Assembly: GCA_030647705.1 (NCBI GenBank)
Contig: JAUSJJ010000299.1
Span: 1-8,309 of the forward strand
Source of the DNA: Dehalococcoidia bacterium
GTDB taxonomy: Bacteria; Chloroflexota; Dehalococcoidia; JAUSJJ01
Reading direction: 5' to 3'
Length of the DNA stretch: 8,309 nt
The notes under the pieces are model-generated. The model did no database searches. It had not been told where the DNA came from and worked only from the letters and a program-made list of their open reading frames with translations. The position numbers and the translations under genes are program-made. Shown here piece by piece: positions 6,880 through 8,309 of this stretch (the first letter of the stretch is position 1; each line of letters opens with the position of its first letter).

Positions 6880-7326
6880 AAGGCGACGGGGCGACTCCTA
6901 TGAAGACGAGCGACAATAGTTGTTTCCACGTCTGGTTTGCCACAAAGAGGAGAAAACGGCTTCTTTTGGTGGAGATCCAGGAGAAGGTCAGCCAGTTGTT
7001 TCGCCAAATAGCAATAGACCAGCATATCGAGTTGTTGGCTTGCGAGGCCATGTTCGACCATGTGCATCTCCTACTGCGTACTAATCCTAGAGATTTGATT
7101 TGCCCAGAGCCGTATTCTTGCTCAAGGGGATTTCTGCCCGGCGCGTTTTCCAAGCATTCCCTGAATTGAAGCTAGATGCGGAGACCCAGAATTTCTGGCA
7201 GGCCCGCTACGGAGCAAAAATGATACCCGAAGAGGCGTTGCCTTCTTTGAAGAAGTACATCTCTACCCATCTACCCAGAGGAACCGGCCGGAGAAATACG
7301 AGCGGCCCTTCAAATGGGGCAGCATG

Positions 7327-7346
7327 CCCCAGGCTTCAGCCTGGGG
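7327..7346. repeat. Right hairpin of the RAYT-like element
   Basis: CCCCAGGC, loop TTCA, GCCTGGGG. This is the exact reverse complement of 6854-6873. A further G-T and T-A pair could extend the stem to 7325-7348. It ends 22 bases before the -35-like box of the following gene, so the element sits directly upstream of that gene's promoter. Confidence 0.88.
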
Positions 7347-7370
7347 TAGAAATAATCGGCGGTTATCTAC

Positions 7371-7398
7371 TGGACGCAAGGCTAGGGTATGGTAGAAT
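7371..7398 (+). promoter_or_regulatory. Predicted leaderless-type promoter for the ORF at 7405
   Basis: A -35-like TGGACG (7371-7376, 4 of 6) and a -10-like TAGAAT (7393-7398, 5 of 6) are 16 bases apart. The -10 ends 6 bases before ATG 7405, as at mutS. No Shine-Dalgarno sequence is visible. The 15 bases from the -10 through the start codon match the mutS ones at 12 positions. Confidence 0.5.
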
Positions 7399-7404
7399 AG
7401 CGGC

Positions 7405-8028
7405 ATGGGGAAATCACTCAGGGAGTATGCCTCTGCCCTTGGATATTGGGGGTTGATCGTGATCGCCCCAATAATTCTAGATATGATAGGTGTTTACCAG
7501 TTAGCCGCTGGTAATCAGTTTACGCATGTTCCCCCATGGATATGGTTTCAAGTAGCATTCATATTCCTGTTAATTATTCCCTTCATAGCCTTCCACAGGG
7601 TGAGAGTTGAAAGAGATAAGGCTAGAGTTAAAGAGGTTCCACTGGACGCTATTATTCAAGAATTGAAGAGCAAAATAATCTACAGAATGGCGTATAGTAA
7701 TAACGTGTTTTCCATGCTGGAAATATTCGATGCGTTAAGAGATAGTTTCGCTCTCGGTCTGACGTATCCTCAAGTGCATGATATTCTTAGGACGAAACTC
7801 GACAGGGATGCAGTTTGGGGTAATTACAGTTCGGATATTCTCGCTACATTTACGACGATGGGACTCATTCATTCGCCTTCGATTGACCCTAGTTATTCAG
7901 TTTTCCTAGATCACCAACGTACAATCCCTAATTATGTTTACCAACTTACAGATATTGGCAAGTCACTGGCCCACAAACTTATGAGTCAGAAACCAGAGAT
8001 TGATAAGGGAGGTTCTCAGAAGCAATGA
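7405..8028 (+). CDS. Unrecognised membrane protein: two N-terminal helices plus probable winged-helix tail
   Basis: The protein has 207 residues. Two hydrophobic segments (about 13-32 and 46-63) form a likely hairpin in the membrane, with basic residues after the second (HRVRVERDKARVK) suggesting the long C-terminal part is cytoplasmic. Residues 80-195 are soluble and mainly helical. The stretch TFTTMGLIHSPS (148-159), then NYVYQLTDIGKSLAHKL (176-192), has the form of the wing and last helix of MarR/PadR-like winged-helix domains, where xLTxxGxxLA is typical. I know no named family with this arrangement. It could be a membrane-tethered regulator or an accessory component of a mobile region. 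Codon use is plainly AT-richer than mutS and mutL, suggesting transfer. The last 16 codons overlap an antisense transposase relic, so the native C-terminus may have been replaced. Confidence 0.8.
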   Translation: MGKSLREYASALGYWGLIVIAPIILDMIGVYQLAAGNQFTHVPPWIWFQVAFIFLLIIPFIAFHRVRVERDKARVKEVPLDAIIQELKSKIIYRMAYSNNVFSMLEIFDALRDSFALGLTYPQVHDILRTKLDRDAVWGNYSSDILATFTTMGLIHSPSIDPSYSVFLDHQRTIPNYVYQLTDIGKSLAHKLMSQKPEIDKGGSQKQ

Positions 8029-8137
8029 GCTTCAACAGCGTATCCCGAAACAGGTATTCGTTGTCGCGGTTGTTGAGCCGCCATTCCAGTTCGTCAAGGT
8101 AGGCGTTAAGATGTCTCGTGCTTCGTTCAGGGTCGCA
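7979..8137 (-). pseudogene. C-terminal fragment of an IS1595/ISXO2-type transposase
   Basis: On the minus strand 52 codons are open from 8137 down to a TAA at 7981-7979. The translation contains TRHLNAYLDELEWRLNNRDN, then LFRDTLLKLI and PYQSLV. The pattern HLxxYLDExxxRxNxR followed by a short helix matches the extreme C-terminus of ISXO2-like DDE transposases. The catalytic part is absent: a stop codon (8138-8140) precedes the fragment and no family sequence is seen beyond it. No terminal inverted repeat is recognisable on the left. It is a dead remnant that shares its last 50 bases with the end of the gene at 7405-8028. Confidence 0.7.
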
Positions 8138-8160
8138 TCATGACCTCAAGGACAGAAACA

Positions 8161-8191
8161 AGAAGGGCCTCTGCTTTGCAGAGGCCCTTCT
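8161..8191. terminator. Terminator-like hairpin, 14-bp stem
   Basis: AGAAGGGCCTCTGC (8161-8174) pairs perfectly with 8178-8191 around a TTT loop. Downstream on the plus strand is CTCGTGTTT; on the minus strand it is TGTTTCTG. Both are only moderately T-rich. It could end plus-strand transcription from the gene at 7405, and might work in both directions. The strength of the stem is certain; the terminator role is inferred. Confidence 0.65.
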
Positions 8192-8309
8192 CTCGTGTTT
8201 GGCTATTTGGTGGCGTAACAGACGGCTGAGGGAAGGGTATTTTGGAATAAAATGGCGTTCGTGGTGGATTGGTGGGGTGGAACGAAGTGGCTTAAATTCA
8301 ACCCCATGG

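Larger units (their letters stand above)
6848..7348 (+). mobile_element. REP-associated IS200-type element (RAYT-like), transposase inactivated
   Basis: A single HUH/Y1-type transposase frame is flanked by two hairpins whose 20-bp cores are exact reverse complements: one with loop TGAA (6854-6873), the other with loop TTCA (7327-7346). Inverted REP-like hairpins around a solitary Y1 transposase are the mark of RAYT loci. Classical IS200/IS605 ends are instead asymmetric. No accessory tnpB or passenger gene is present. The outer boundaries are set here at the hairpins and could lie a few bases further out. Confidence 0.75.
6900..7456 (+). pseudogene. REP-associated tyrosine (Y1, HUH) transposase, broken by a 5-bp duplication
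   Basis: The first part, from ATG 6900, reads MKTSDNSCFHVWFATKRRKR and reaches the HUH motif DHVHLLL (residues 53-59, His54 and His56). After residue 66 the frame runs into nonsense and stops at 7167-7169. The rest of the protein continues in another frame: PRAVFLLKGISARRVF, FPELKL, FWQARYGAK, then LPSLKKYI with the expected catalytic Tyr (118 in the repaired numbering). The break coincides with a tandem GATTT GATTT at 7092-7101. Deleting one copy joins NPRDL directly to PRAVFLLKG, exactly as the family expects. The second frame reads through the right hairpin and ends only at 7454-7456 inside the next gene, so the native stop may also be lost. The enzyme would cut and rejoin single-stranded DNA at REP hairpins. 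GTG 6810 is in frame but precedes the hairpin and is unlikely as a start. Confidence 0.85.

Noticed and set aside
7092..7102. Programmed frameshift in the transposase
   Set aside because: The site is a clean 5-bp tandem duplication rather than a slippery run with a downstream structure, and removing one copy restores the family sequence exactly. Mutation is the simpler reading.
8203..8309. Minus-strand open frame reaching the window edge (ends ...AVCYATK), its stop 12 bases from the hairpin at 8161-8191
   Set aside because: Only about 35 codons are visible, with no family pattern. A plus-strand frame from ATG 8252 (MAFVVDWWGG) is equally open, so neither can be supported.

Overview
The window is a bacterial chromosomal segment. 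Most of it is GC-rich, with an AT-richer right-hand end. Its core is the methyl-independent mismatch repair pair mutS (864-3443) and mutL (5064-6758). MutL carries the metal-dependent endonuclease signature and MutS a C-terminal beta-clamp motif, so the host probably uses the MutH-less, clamp-directed type of repair. Start sites with a -10 box only 6 nt upstream (mutS and the ORF at 7405) and the gene mix would suit a Chloroflexota (Dehalococcoidia-like) genome. That placement is a guess from style, not proven by the sequence.

Layout from left to right. Positions 1-576 hold the C-terminal membrane domain of a type II (calcium-type) P-type ATPase cut by the window edge. It is followed at once by a 42-codon relic (579-707) that looks like the last helix of a second ATPase. 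A perfect 42-bp palindrome (752-793) and a promoter whose predicted transcription start is the GTG itself precede mutS. After mutS come a short conserved-looking ORF (3501-3806) that seems frameshifted and run into a hairpin-rich miniature repeat, and an intact metallo-beta-lactamase-fold hydrolase (3855-4736). The 327-base gap before mutL holds a 70-bp double-hairpin dispersed-type repeat and the mutL promoter.

The right-hand third is accessory. A REP-associated IS200-type element (about 6848-7348) is bounded by two hairpins that are exact reverse complements of each other. Its tyrosine transposase is broken by one 5-bp tandem duplication, and removing one copy restores the whole frame. Next is an AT-richer gene (7405-8028) for an unrecognised protein with two membrane helices and a probable winged-helix tail. 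Its 3' end overlaps, on the opposite strand, the C-terminal scrap of an IS1595/ISXO2-type transposase (7979-8137). A strong terminator-like hairpin follows at 8161-8191.

Functionally, only mutS and mutL clearly work together. The hydrolase and the short ORF lie between them on the same strand, but nothing visible ties them to repair. I found no CRISPR array, tRNA, rRNA or complete defence system. The least explained items are the membrane/winged-helix protein, the hydrolase with Gln in place of the usual metal-bridging Asp, and the shared leaderless-type promoter motif.
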